This document shows positions 7,680 through 15,367 of a DNA stretch of 64,000 nt, piece by piece (within the stretch, counting starts at the first letter, position 1; the number at the start of each line of letters is the position of its first letter). A program made the position numbers and the translations under genes. Below the pieces are notes generated by a model. That model ran no database searches. It had not been told where the DNA came from and saw only the letters and a program-made list of their open reading frames with translations. Source of the stretch: Aliirhizobium smilacinae (GTDB taxonomy: Bacteria; Pseudomonadota; Alphaproteobacteria; Rhizobiales; Rhizobiaceae); NCBI RefSeq assembly GCF_006335145.1, contig NZ_VDMN01000003.1, positions 372,001 through 436,000 on the forward strand, read 5' to 3'.

Positions 7680-7880
7680 GTCAACGAAGGATTGGAGCCC
7701 TGCCTGTAACCGGGAGAGGAAACTCAAACCCTTCGACCCGTTTTCTATAACGAATGTTTGTCTCCGGATTATCCCTGACAAAAGCCAGAATGGTATCGGA
7801 CTGTCGCAATGGCTTCGTCTGCGACGTGCCGTTACAAAATTTCTGATGCGTGGCGATCTGCCATCGGATAAATCGCTGCT

Positions 7881-8603
7881 ATGACCAGCCACCCCAATAT
7901 CTTGATTGTCGATGATCATGCCCAAACCCGGGATGCGCTGAAGCTCTATTTGGAGAAAGTTGGCATGCGGGCGGTCGCTGTCGACGGTGGCAAGGAGATG
8001 GACCGGGTGCTGATGTCAGGAGGGTTCGATCTGGTGATCCTCGACGTCATGCTTCCCGGCGAAGATGGATTGGCCATTTGTCATCGTCTTCGAACCACGA
8101 GCAAAATTCCGATCCTTATGCTCAGCGCGCTCAACGAGGAAACCGACCGGATCATCGGGCTTGAACTCGGTGCCGACGATTATCTCGCCAAGCCCTTCAA
8201 TCCGCGTGAAGTCGTGGCCAGAATAAAGGCCATTCTTCGGCGCTACGAGCCGACTGCTCCATCCCTGGGTGGAGAGCATGGCGGTCAGGTGCTTCGCTTC
8301 GGTAACTGGTCGCTTCAAATCGACCGTCGATGCCTTGTCGATGAGGACGGCGTGGAGACGCCGCTGACCGTTGCCGATTTCCAGTTGCTGATGGCGTTTC
8401 TGGAGCGCCCCAGGGTTATTCTGTCGAGGGAACGGCTTCTCGAACTGACCTCGGCCCGCAGTGCTGGTCCATTCGACCGGGCTATCGACAATCAGGTCAG
8501 CCGGTTGCGAAGAAAGATAGAACAGAGCAAAGATCGTCCGGAACTCATCATCACCGTGCGCGGAGGCGGCTATTGCCTTGTCGCCGATGTCGCCAAGGCC
8601 TGA
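7881..8603 (+). CDS. OmpR/PhoB-family response regulator
   Basis: The 240-residue protein has an N-terminal receiver domain with the acidic pair D11-D12, the phospho-acceptor D55 in LVILDVMLPGEDG and K104 in YLAKPF. The C-terminal half is a winged-helix DNA-binding domain of the OmpR type, with PLTVADFQLLMAFLERP and the recognition-helix region DRAIDNQVSRLRRKIE. It is the cytoplasmic output half of the two-component pair with the histidine kinase that starts three bases downstream. The target is unknown; a porin gene follows the kinase and may be regulated, in the manner of OmpR. Confidence 0.93.
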   Translation: MTSHPNILIVDDHAQTRDALKLYLEKVGMRAVAVDGGKEMDRVLMSGGFDLVILDVMLPGEDGLAICHRLRTTSKIPILMLSALNEETDRIIGLELGADDYLAKPFNPREVVARIKAILRRYEPTAPSLGGEHGGQVLRFGNWSLQIDRRCLVDEDGVETPLTVADFQLLMAFLERPRVILSRERLLELTSARSAGPFDRAIDNQVSRLRRKIEQSKDRPELIITVRGGGYCLVADVAKA

Positions 8604-8606
8604 CAC

Positions 8607-9974
8607 ATGAAGATCGGCGTCCCTCAAAGCGTTCGAGGACAGCTCATCCTGCTGCTCTTAGGGTGTCTGCTTGCGGCGCAAATGCTCAGCATTTCATATT
8701 TCCTGCACGATAAGAACAGACTGCTCCTCGACTATCGGGCCTTTGATGCCGTCGAGCGGTTGCTGAGCACCGCAAAATTGCTGAAAACGCTTCCAGCTGC
8801 GGATGAGGAGGCGGTCATCAAGACGCCCGCCGAATGGGGGCTGCAATATACGATAACCGTCGCGGCACCACAGGTGCGTGACGAACTGCAGTTATCCGAA
8901 GATCTCGCAATCTACCTGAAGGACAAGTTCGGCCTTTCGTTCGGGGATGGTTTTCTCCTTGCCGCAGCGGAAAGCGGGAATCGGTCCGAGATAACCGGCC
9001 AAAGTGACAAACCCGGTCGGAATCTGGTGCTTCTGGCTTCGATCAAGTTGGACGATGGACGATGGCTTACCGCACGGGATGTATTGCACTTGCCCAAGCC
9101 TTGGGCCTGGCAGCTCACGGTCACCATTCTTGCGACAGTCACCATTGTCGTCGCTGTCGTCTGGATTATCGTCGCCAAGATAACGACGCCGCTTCGACAT
9201 CTGTCGAATGCAGCCGACAATCTGGGCCGGGGTGAAGACCTGCAACCCATTTCTGCCTCTGGTCCGTCCGAACTGAGGAAACTGACCCAGGCCTTCAACG
9301 ACATGGCGGCCCGGCTCACCAGATTGCTGAATGAACGCGCCAGAACGCTTGCGGCGATCGGGCACGACCTTAAATCCCCGATCACAGCAATGCGGCTCAG
9401 GATCGAGCTTCTCGATGATGGCGAGCCGAAAGATCGGCTCGGTCTATGTCTCGATGAGATTCAAGAACTGGTGGATGCTGCACTGTCCCTGTCGCGCGGT
9501 TGCGATACTTCGGAGCCGGAAGTCGTATTCCAGCTTGAAGACCTCATGAGCGAACTGGTGTCGGATCTGAGGGTCGTGGGGGGCGAGATCACTCTCGTCA
9601 ATCCTCATCGGTTCTTCATCTATGGGCGTCGAAATGCGTTGAAGCGCGCGGTGCGGAATGTGGTGGAGAACGCGCTGCGATATGGCCACCGGGCAAGGAT
9701 ATTCGTCCGTCCGGCGATGGCGGATGTGTGTCTGCTGATTGATGATGACGGACCTGGTATTCCAGAGGCCGATCGGGCCCGTGTTTTCAATCCGTTTGTT
9801 CGCCTCGAAGAATCCCGCAGCAGAGACACAGGTGGAAGCGGCCTCGGTCTCGCTCTGGCCAAGTCGATCATCGACGGCCATCAGGGAAGGATTAGATACG
9901 AGGAGGCCGATTCAGGAGGCGCCCGTGCGGTGATCATCCTGCCGCGCTTGCTGGACCAGTCAGCTGCAGTCTAG
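8607..9974 (+). CDS. HAMP-containing sensor histidine kinase
   Basis: The 455-residue inner-membrane kinase has two transmembrane helices, at about residues 11-30 and 169-190, which bracket a periplasmic sensor region of about 140 residues of no known type. A HAMP linker follows, then the dimerisation helix with the phospho-accepting histidine H253 in IGHDLKSPITAM, and a HATPase domain with N-box RNVVENALRYG, DDDGPGI and GGSGLGLALAKSI. The IGHDLKSPITAM sequence places it in the EnvZ/OmpR-partner group. It is co-transcribed with the upstream regulator. Confidence 0.93.
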   Translation: MKIGVPQSVRGQLILLLLGCLLAAQMLSISYFLHDKNRLLLDYRAFDAVERLLSTAKLLKTLPAADEEAVIKTPAEWGLQYTITVAAPQVRDELQLSEDLAIYLKDKFGLSFGDGFLLAAAESGNRSEITGQSDKPGRNLVLLASIKLDDGRWLTARDVLHLPKPWAWQLTVTILATVTIVVAVVWIIVAKITTPLRHLSNAADNLGRGEDLQPISASGPSELRKLTQAFNDMAARLTRLLNERARTLAAIGHDLKSPITAMRLRIELLDDGEPKDRLGLCLDEIQELVDAALSLSRGCDTSEPEVVFQLEDLMSELVSDLRVVGGEITLVNPHRFFIYGRRNALKRAVRNVVENALRYGHRARIFVRPAMADVCLLIDDDGPGIPEADRARVFNPFVRLEESRSRDTGGSGLGLALAKSIIDGHQGRIRYEEADSGGARAVIILPRLLDQSAAV

Positions 9975-10333
9975 ATCTGCGACATTGATAGCCGGTCGCT
10001 GCCGTCGATCTCTACAATCATTTTGGATGATCAGAATCGGACGATCTTAGACGCCCCAAGCTTAGGGCTGGACGTGTTCGAGTTTGTCGCGGAACCGTTG
10101 CCTTCGTCTGTTCCTGATACCGTTTGATTACCATCAAATTACGCACGGTTACAAACCGATGCGCGTGGGCAACAGCTTCGATCGCTGCATCCCGTTCTCC
10201 ATATGTGGGAGAATACTCCTGCTATCGTCCCCTGCCGGCTCCTCGTATTTCTTGGTCACCGAATATGCCTTCGGTTTTTTAATTTGGTGGTTGAGGCTCC
10301 CGGCCGCGGTCCATCATCTGAATGGAGATCATA
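9975..10333. other. 359-base gap upstream of the porin
   Basis: No gene is supported here. Expected contents are a terminator for the kinase operon and the porin promoter. I see only a weak palindrome around AAGCTT near 10053-10068 and no clean stem with T-run. Short open frames have no ribosome binding site. Confidence 0.4.
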
Positions 10334-11464
10334 ATGAACATCAAGAGCCTTCTTCTCGGCTCCGCTGCAGCTCTCGCAGCAGTATCCGGCGCGCAGGCTG
10401 CCGATGCGATCGTCGCGGCAGAGCCCGAGCCGATGGAATATGTCCGCGTTTGCGACGCCTTCGGCACCGGTTATTTTTACATTCCCGGCACCGAAACCTG
10501 CCTGAAGATCGGCGGTTATCTCCGCGTTCAGGTCGATGGCCGTAGCGACGACGATCTGTCCGGTAACGACGCAGGCTACCGTACGAACACCCGCGCCCAG
10601 GTCCGTCTCGAAGCCAAGACCGACACCGAATATGGTACGCTCGGCTCGCGCATCACGCTTCGCGCCAACAACAACTCCTCGAACACCACTTCGATCACCA
10701 TTCCGGATGCTGTCGGTGGCGGTTCTACGACCTACAGCTCTTCGCAGGGTAACAGCGATTTCTTCCTGGAAGAAACCTATATCGAACTGGGCGGCTTCCG
10801 CGTCGGTTACTTCTACAACTATTTCGACACCGGGCTTCCGGGCGAAACCGTTCTCGCCGACGACCGTCCATACAACAACGGTGGCGACGGCGCAGACACG
10901 CTGAACAACTCCATCCGTTATACCTATGATGCTGGTGCATTCTCGGTTTACGGTCAGGTTGACGCCTTCAACTCGCAGGCCGGTTACAAGACCGACGATG
11001 CAGGCAATGCTGACGAAATCGGCATCAACGGCGTCATCACCGGTAAGTTCGGCGGCGTAACTCTCGACTTCTTCGCTGGTTACGACTTCGACAACGAAAA
11101 TGCTGCTTTGGCTTCGACGCTGACGGCAGCCATCGGCCCGGGCTCGCTCGGCGTCTTCGCTGCATACTCCTTCGGCCAGAACCGCTACTTCGACGCTTCC
11201 GAGTGGACGATCGGCGCGGAATACGCCATCAAGGTCACCGACAAGTTCTCCATCGCACCGGGCGCCCAGTACTGGGATAACGTCGAACTCGACGGCAATG
11301 GCGACTTCGACGGTGGTGATGCATGGCGCGTTGGTGTAACGGCTGATTATGCCATCACCGAGAACCTCGCGGCCAAGGCGACCGTCAACTACACCGACGT
11401 CGACAATGGCACAGACTCTGCCGACAAGTGGGACGGTTTCCTGCGCCTGCAGCGCTCGTTCTAA
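10334..11464 (+). CDS. rhizobial-type outer-membrane porin (Porin_2)
   Basis: The 376-residue protein starts MNIKSLLLGSAAALAAVSG and ends its signal peptide at AQAAD, so it is exported. The mature N-terminus carries the conserved two-cysteine segment VCDAFGTGYFYIPGTETCLKIGGYLR that marks Rhizobiales porins (RopA/Omp2b type). The rest is a chain of amphipathic beta-strands, ending WDGFLRLQRSF with the outer-membrane C-terminal phenylalanine. It forms a general diffusion channel. A GGAG motif eight bases upstream supports this ATG over one 12 bases earlier. A strong terminator follows. Confidence 0.93.
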   Translation: MNIKSLLLGSAAALAAVSGAQAADAIVAAEPEPMEYVRVCDAFGTGYFYIPGTETCLKIGGYLRVQVDGRSDDDLSGNDAGYRTNTRAQVRLEAKTDTEYGTLGSRITLRANNNSSNTTSITIPDAVGGGSTTYSSSQGNSDFFLEETYIELGGFRVGYFYNYFDTGLPGETVLADDRPYNNGGDGADTLNNSIRYTYDAGAFSVYGQVDAFNSQAGYKTDDAGNADEIGINGVITGKFGGVTLDFFAGYDFDNENAALASTLTAAIGPGSLGVFAAYSFGQNRYFDASEWTIGAEYAIKVTDKFSIAPGAQYWDNVELDGNGDFDGGDAWRVGVTADYAITENLAAKATVNYTDVDNGTDSADKWDGFLRLQRSF

Positions 11465-11484
11465 TTCGCTGCATATTACAAATG

Positions 11485-11511
11485 AAAGCCCGGAGCGATC
11501 CGGGCTTTTTT
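11485..11511 (+). terminator. Rho-independent terminator of the porin gene
   Basis: AAGCCCGG pairs with CCGGGCTT around a six-base loop and runs into six T residues. It begins 20 bases after the porin stop codon. Confidence 0.85.
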
Positions 11512-11532
11512 GCATTTGGGCACAGGTTATGA

Positions 11533-11688
11533 AGCTTGCTTACAGCGGAAGGCTGGTCGTATGCCGAGATCTCCGATGAGAAGACCTATAGAGCGAACCT
11601 GACACGTAATCTCGGGCGACGGCGCCGAGATTACGTGTCAGGTACTCTGCCAGATCGACAGAGATCACCCGCAGCCACTCCCGCGTGA
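11533..11688 (+). pseudogene. possible remnant of a transposase-like helix-turn-helix gene
   Basis: Between a TGA stop and another TGA the frame reads SLLTAEGWSYAEIS followed by ANLTRNLGRRRRDYVSG. The phrase LLTAEGWSYAEIS resembles the N-terminal helix-turn-helix of IS630-type transposases. There is no start codon or ribosome binding site. It is probably a decayed piece of a mobile element, but 51 residues are too few for certainty. Confidence 0.3.
11597..11643. repeat. perfect 19-base inverted repeat with 9-base centre
   Basis: ACCTGACACGTAATCTCGG at 11597-11615 is repeated as its exact reverse complement at 11625-11643, separated by nine bases. No T-run follows on either side, so it is not a standard terminator. 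It could be abutted insertion-sequence ends, a miniature transposable element or a large operator. Confidence 0.8.
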
Positions 11689-11819
11689 TCGATGCCATCA
11701 GGAGCCGTCCGAATGATCTTAAGGCATCATCAGGCTGTTTGCCGCCCGCCGCATGCCTAAGAGGTCTTGCTGGATGCTGCGGTCGGCGAAGCGATTATTG
11801 ACTAGAAATGGGAAAGTCT

Positions 11820-12125
11820 TCACGCTAGAAGGGTTGGCGTGTCCAGCTCGCGCCGGATGCGATCCTGCAGCGCGTCCGCCACCGCGTGCAGGAATTCTTT
11901 CCGGCGTTGGTCTAATGTCATCTCGGCATCAAGATTAAGCGGTTCGCGGATCCTTTCCATGAATCCCGAATGGTCGTAACGATCGGAAGCTACGTTCACC
12001 TCGACCTCGTCCATGAAATGGGCAAGAAGTGGTCCCAAAGCAAGGTTCGTATCCTTCTGATATTGGATGGCCATCTGCTGGGCGAGCTTGCGCATCTGTA
12101 CGTAGGGGCCGAATTCGGTGCTCAT
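11820..12125 (-). CDS. hypothetical protein, 101 residues
   Basis: From the ATG preceded by GAGGA the product is a soluble, mostly helical protein of 101 residues beginning MSTEFGPYVQMRKLAQQMAI. It has an acidic middle section (LLAHFMDEVEVNV) and ends IRRELDTPTLLA. No family is recognised; it has no signal peptide, membrane helix or known motif. The frame is open for ten more codons upstream. It lies between the relic region and tRNA-Arg, with 262 bases upstream to the tRNA. Confidence 0.55.
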   Translation of the reverse strand: MSTEFGPYVQMRKLAQQMAIQYQKDTNLALGPLLAHFMDEVEVNVASDRYDHSGFMERIREPLNLDAEMTLDQRRKEFLHAVADALQDRIRRELDTPTLLA

Positions 12126-12240
12126 CGAAATTTCCTCAATGACGTGCGTGAGCAACTTAGATAGTTACCGCCGGCCGGAAGACGATGGCTATTTTCGAGA
12201 TTGATCGTGAGATCGCTAATTATCATAGTCAAACTGCTGT

Positions 12241-12387
12241 CTACGCGCTGCTCCAGCTTGGCCATCTTGGTTCCGTTATTTTTTTGGCAATTCGTTTTAC
12301 ATCATCGAAAAGGTCGATCATCTTCCTAGCGCCAACATCCCTCTTCCGAAGGAAGTCGCCATAAAACCAATGACTTGGGAAATGAAA
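12241..12387 (-). pseudogene. coding-like fragment abutting the 3' end of tRNA-Arg
   Basis: Directly downstream of the tRNA, in its direction of transcription, 48 codons stay open and read [18 protein letters not shown], then IDLFDDVKRIAKKI, before a TAG stop. The only in-frame ATG is in the middle. The composition is protein-like, so it could be the truncated 3' end of a gene cut by an integration event at the tRNA. It may also be chance. Confidence 0.25.
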
Positions 12388-12464
12388 TGGCGCACCCGAC
12401 AGGATTCGAACCTGTGACCTTTGGAATCGGAATCCAACACTCTATCCAGCTGAGCTACGGGTGC
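12388..12464 (-). tRNA. tRNA-Arg (anticodon CCG)
   Basis: Reading the minus strand, the 77-base gene starts GCACCCG and ends CGGGTGCGCCA. A seven-base acceptor stem, a D arm (AGCTCAGCTGGATAGAG), an anticodon stem TTGGA/TCCAA around loop TTCCGAT, and a T arm with GGTTCGAATCC are all present. The anticodon is CCG, which reads CGG arginine codons. The CCA end is encoded. Confidence 0.95.
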
Positions 12465-12736
12465 TAACCTAAACCAGCGATGACTCGCCGGTGTCCGATG
12501 AGTGGTTCTTAGCCTAGCTCGGCAGAGGCTTCAATGCCAATACCGCTGAGGTGACGAAAAATCGTTCCTGACGCCGAACTTCCGGGCCGGGTGAGAATAT
12601 CTTTGGGTAAAGGGCCTCGCAGCGGGCATGGTCGGCATCGCAAAACGAAGTTGATGGGTCCGCAGCCTTGCATTTTTTCGCGCCAACCCGGATATCCAGT
12701 CGAGGTCGCGCGTGTCCGGCTGGAGGAGAAAGAAAT

Positions 12737-12949
12737 ATGATCGACCCGAACCATCCTTTTTACGATGCGCTGTGGCGCCGGGTGCTTATCCCGGTCGTGT
12801 GCCTGGTTTGGGTCGGCATTGAGCTTTATGCGGGCGAGGCCATGTGGGCCGGCATTGTTGGTGCCGTCGGCCTGTTTGCCACCTACAAGCTCTTCTTCGA
12901 CCGGAGGAAGCCTGAAGAGCAGAGGCCTCCTGAGCATCAAGAAGACTAA
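12737..12949 (+). CDS. small two-helix membrane protein (DUF3329-like)
   Basis: The 70-residue product begins MIDPNHPFYDALWRRVLIPV and has two hydrophobic helices, at about residues 15-32 and 37-55, followed by a charged tail (RRKPEEQRPPEHQED). The N-terminal pattern with NHPFY and LWRR is characteristic of short rhizobial inner-membrane proteins that I associate with DUF3329. The start is supported by GGAGGAGAAA just upstream. No function is known. Confidence 0.7.
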   Translation: MIDPNHPFYDALWRRVLIPVVCLVWVGIELYAGEAMWAGIVGAVGLFATYKLFFDRRKPEEQRPPEHQED

Positions 12950-12968
12950 GGCTCCGTTCGAACGATTG

Positions 12969-13472
12969 TCAGCGCCAGTAGAGTGACGCCAGCGCGCGGT
13001 CTATCATCAGGTTGGCCGTCTTCATCCTCATTGTCGCGTTGTCGCGAAATTCCGGGGCAACGCGGTCCGGGTGATTAAGCTTGGCGAATTGCCGGCGCTT
13101 TTCGTTCAGCGCCGCCTCGCCATCCTTCGATGAAATCGCCAGATCCTCGGCAATTTCCGCCTCCGTCAGCCGTTCCAGATGGGGCGGCATGACAGGGGCT
13201 TCCGGCTGTTTTCCTGCATCTTCCGTATCAGGCGATGTGTCGGCCTCCGACTTTCCGGCATCGGGGTTTGTGCCGGGCCAGTCGGAGAGATAATCGAAAT
13301 AGGCGCCGGTATCGGCTTCCGCCCCGGCAGGGCGCCCATCGGGCGTGAGAAAGCCAGCACCAAGCCCGCGGATGCGGAAATCCGCATCTTCGGGGGCCGT
13401 CTCTTCATCGTCTTTCTGCTCGTCCTTCAGTCGGGTCAGTACCGACTGAAAGACAGACTGCCCTAACAGCAT
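12969..13472 (-). CDS. J-domain-like protein
   Basis: The 167-residue soluble protein ends in a short J-domain: RRQFAKLNHPDRV contains the diagnostic HPD tripeptide, preceded by a helix (EDLAISSKDGEAALNEKR) and followed by MRMKTANLMIDRALASL. J-domains stimulate the ATPase of DnaK-type chaperones. The N-terminal two-thirds are acidic, proline-rich and probably disordered; no zinc-finger or substrate domain of classical DnaJ is present. It lies 67 bases downstream of the transglutaminase gene in the same direction, and may belong to that operon. Confidence 0.8.
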   Translation of the reverse strand: MLLGQSVFQSVLTRLKDEQKDDEETAPEDADFRIRGLGAGFLTPDGRPAGAEADTGAYFDYLSDWPGTNPDAGKSEADTSPDTEDAGKQPEAPVMPPHLERLTEAEIAEDLAISSKDGEAALNEKRRQFAKLNHPDRVAPEFRDNATMRMKTANLMIDRALASLYWR

Positions 13473-13539
13473 GCGGCCCCCGGTCCAGAAACCTCATTCA
13501 AGCATCTGGGGATGGCGCCGGGCTTGCGTGCGCGCAGGT

Positions 13540-14388
13540 TCAGGACTGGGTCTGGTTCTGCCGACCTTGACCCTGGCTCTGTGACTGGCTCTGGCTGGGC
13601 GTCACGGTCAGGCTCACCTTCAGGTTCTCGCCGACCGAGCCGATGCGCATACCGGAAACGGGGGCGCAGTCGCGATAGCAGAGGCCGGATGAGATGCGGA
13701 CATAACGGTCGTCGGGGCAGACGTTGTTGGCGGCGTCGAAGCCCACCCAGCCGAGGCCGGGAATATGCGCTTCCGCCCACGCATGGGTCGCCACCTGTTC
13801 CGGATTGTCTTCCATCAACAGGTAACCGGAGACGTAACGGGCCGGCACGCCCGAGAGCCGTGCCGAGGCGATCAATATGTGAGCGTGGTCCTGGCAGACG
13901 CCGGTTTTTGCGGCCAGCGCCTCTTCGGCGGTGGTTTCCGTCGTCGTTGTTCCGGGCGTATAGGCAACCGTCTCATGGATCACGTCCATCAGGGCATGCA
14001 TCCGCGCAAGCTCGCTGTCGCCATTCACGCTTCCGGCGAGATCTTTCAGGAGTTTGCCCGGCTTTGTGAGGTTGGTGTCGCGCAGGAAAAGCCAGAGCGG
14101 GCAGAAGCCGACATGCGGGCCGAAAACGCCAGCCTTGTCGGTGGCTTCCACCTCTCCCGAGGCCGTGATGCGGATCGTGTGTTCGGCGCCCTCGACGGAC
14201 ACCAGTTCCACCCTGTTGCCGAACTGGTCGGCATAACCCGTCTCGATCTTGGCGCCGTCGACCGTCACGGCCCAGTTCAACACCTTCTGCGTTGGGCCGG
14301 TTACCGGCGTCAGGCGCAGGCGCTGGAGCGAATAGGGGACGGGTTCGTCATAGAGATATTCGGTCGTGTGTGAAATCTTCAGCCGCAT
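13540..14388 (-). CDS. transglutaminase-like cysteine protease family protein
   Basis: The 282-residue protein has an N-terminal bacterial transglutaminase-associated domain (MRLKISHTTEYLYDEPVPYS) and a transglutaminase-like core with the catalytic cysteine in KTGVCQDHAH, the histidine in ATHAWAEAHIP and the aspartate in VGFDAANN. Members probably act as peptidases or amide transferases in the cytosol. The last 20 residues are a glutamine/serine repeat (SQSQSQSQGQG), an odd tail. It is the last gene of the conserved ATP-grasp / alpha-E / transglutaminase trio. Confidence 0.88.
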   Translation of the reverse strand: MRLKISHTTEYLYDEPVPYSLQRLRLTPVTGPTQKVLNWAVTVDGAKIETGYADQFGNRVELVSVEGAEHTIRITASGEVEATDKAGVFGPHVGFCPLWLFLRDTNLTKPGKLLKDLAGSVNGDSELARMHALMDVIHETVAYTPGTTTTETTAEEALAAKTGVCQDHAHILIASARLSGVPARYVSGYLLMEDNPEQVATHAWAEAHIPGLGWVGFDAANNVCPDDRYVRISSGLCYRDCAPVSGMRIGSVGENLKVSLTVTPSQSQSQSQGQGRQNQTQS

Positions 14389-14414
14389 GGGGATGGTCCT
14401 TCAGGTGCGGTCGT

Positions 14415-15356
14415 CTATTGATAAAAACGGTAGCCTTGCGAAATCTCGGCGCTGAGCTGGTTGTTGCGATAGACGAAGTCCTCGAGGAATTCGTGCAGGC
14501 CCTGGTCCATGACTTCGGTGATCGATCCTCTTTTCAGGATCGCCCGAATTGCATCCGCAGTCTCGTGCGCCTTGTGGCGCTGGCCGTAGTCGGTGGCCAA
14601 ATAGCCGAGATTGCTGACGATCTTTTCGTAACAATAGGCGAGCGATCGCGGCATCTGCACCTTGAGGATCAGAAAATCGGCGATATTGGCCGACTGGTAG
14701 TCGCCGTCATAGACCCATCCATAGGAACGATGCGCCGAGACCGAGCGCAGGATCGATTCCCATTGCATGTTGTCGAGTGCCGAGCCCACCTGGCTGACGG
14801 AGGGCAGGAGCACGTAATATTTGACGTCGAGAATGCGGCTCGTATTGTCGGCCCGTTCGATAAAGGTGCCGATGCGGGCGAAATTATAGATCTCGTTGCG
14901 CAGCATCGAGCCGTGAAACGCGCCGCGGATCAGGCCGCAGCGATGCTTGATGCCGTCGATCAGCTCCGGCATGTCGGCGGCCCTCAGCTTGCGCGAAAGC
15001 CGTGCCTTGAGGTCTATCCACGCCTCGTTCGTCGCCTCCCATGTTTCCCGCGTCAGCGCGGTTCGCACCATCCGCGCATTGTTGCGGCCGGCCTCGATGC
15101 AGGAAATCACGCTCGAAGGGTTGGCGCTGTCGCGCAAGAGATAGTCGATCGCATCTGCCGCGGTCAGCTTGTCGTGCACTTCGGAATAGGCTTCGCGCAC
15201 GCCGGCACTTTCCAGTACGCCATGCCAGTCCTCATCGGAGGAGCCGGCGCGGGTCAGCGATACACGCAGGCCGGCATCGACGAGACGGGCGATGTTTTCG
15301 GCGCGCTCGATGTAACGGAACATCCAGTAGAGGCCGTTTGCAGTTCTTCCCAGCAT
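14415..15356 (-). CDS. alpha-E domain protein (DUF403)
   Basis: The 313-residue helical protein begins MLGRTANGLYWMFRYIERAE, the signature of the alpha-E family, and carries the repeated pattern FIERADNTSRILDVKYY around residue 170. The fold is predicted to be all-alpha with conserved acidic and arginine residues. It always occurs with a circularly permuted ATP-grasp enzyme and a transglutaminase, which is the arrangement here; a role in making or attaching an unknown peptide has been proposed for the set. It starts 11 bases after the ATP-grasp stop codon. Confidence 0.9.
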   Translation of the reverse strand: MLGRTANGLYWMFRYIERAENIARLVDAGLRVSLTRAGSSDEDWHGVLESAGVREAYSEVHDKLTAADAIDYLLRDSANPSSVISCIEAGRNNARMVRTALTRETWEATNEAWIDLKARLSRKLRAADMPELIDGIKHRCGLIRGAFHGSMLRNEIYNFARIGTFIERADNTSRILDVKYYVLLPSVSQVGSALDNMQWESILRSVSAHRSYGWVYDGDYQSANIADFLILKVQMPRSLAYCYEKIVSNLGYLATDYGQRHKAHETADAIRAILKRGSITEVMDQGLHEFLEDFVYRNNQLSAEISQGYRFYQ

Positions 15357-15367
15357 TCTTTACGCCC

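Larger units (their letters stand above)
7415..7880. other. 466-base intergenic region with nested inverted repeats
   Basis: No gene is supported in this gap between the lipoprotein (leftward) and the response regulator (rightward). It contains a perfect 13-base inverted repeat (7576-7588 and 7630-7642) and directly after it a hairpin with nine-base arms (7653-7679). Both open frames across it lack ribosome binding sites and family signatures. It probably holds the two divergent promoters and a structured leader. Confidence 0.5.
11465..11819. other. 355-base gap with a coding relic and a long inverted repeat
   Basis: After the porin terminator there is no intact gene up to 11820. The stretch 11533-11688 stays open in one frame and reads like part of a helix-turn-helix protein, and a perfect 19-base inverted repeat lies inside it. 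The remainder, 11689-11819, shows nothing I can support. Confidence 0.5.

Noticed and set aside
7428..7925. A 165-codon minus-strand frame in the 466-base gap
   Set aside because: It has no ribosome binding site or protein signature and crosses the inverted repeats and the response regulator start.
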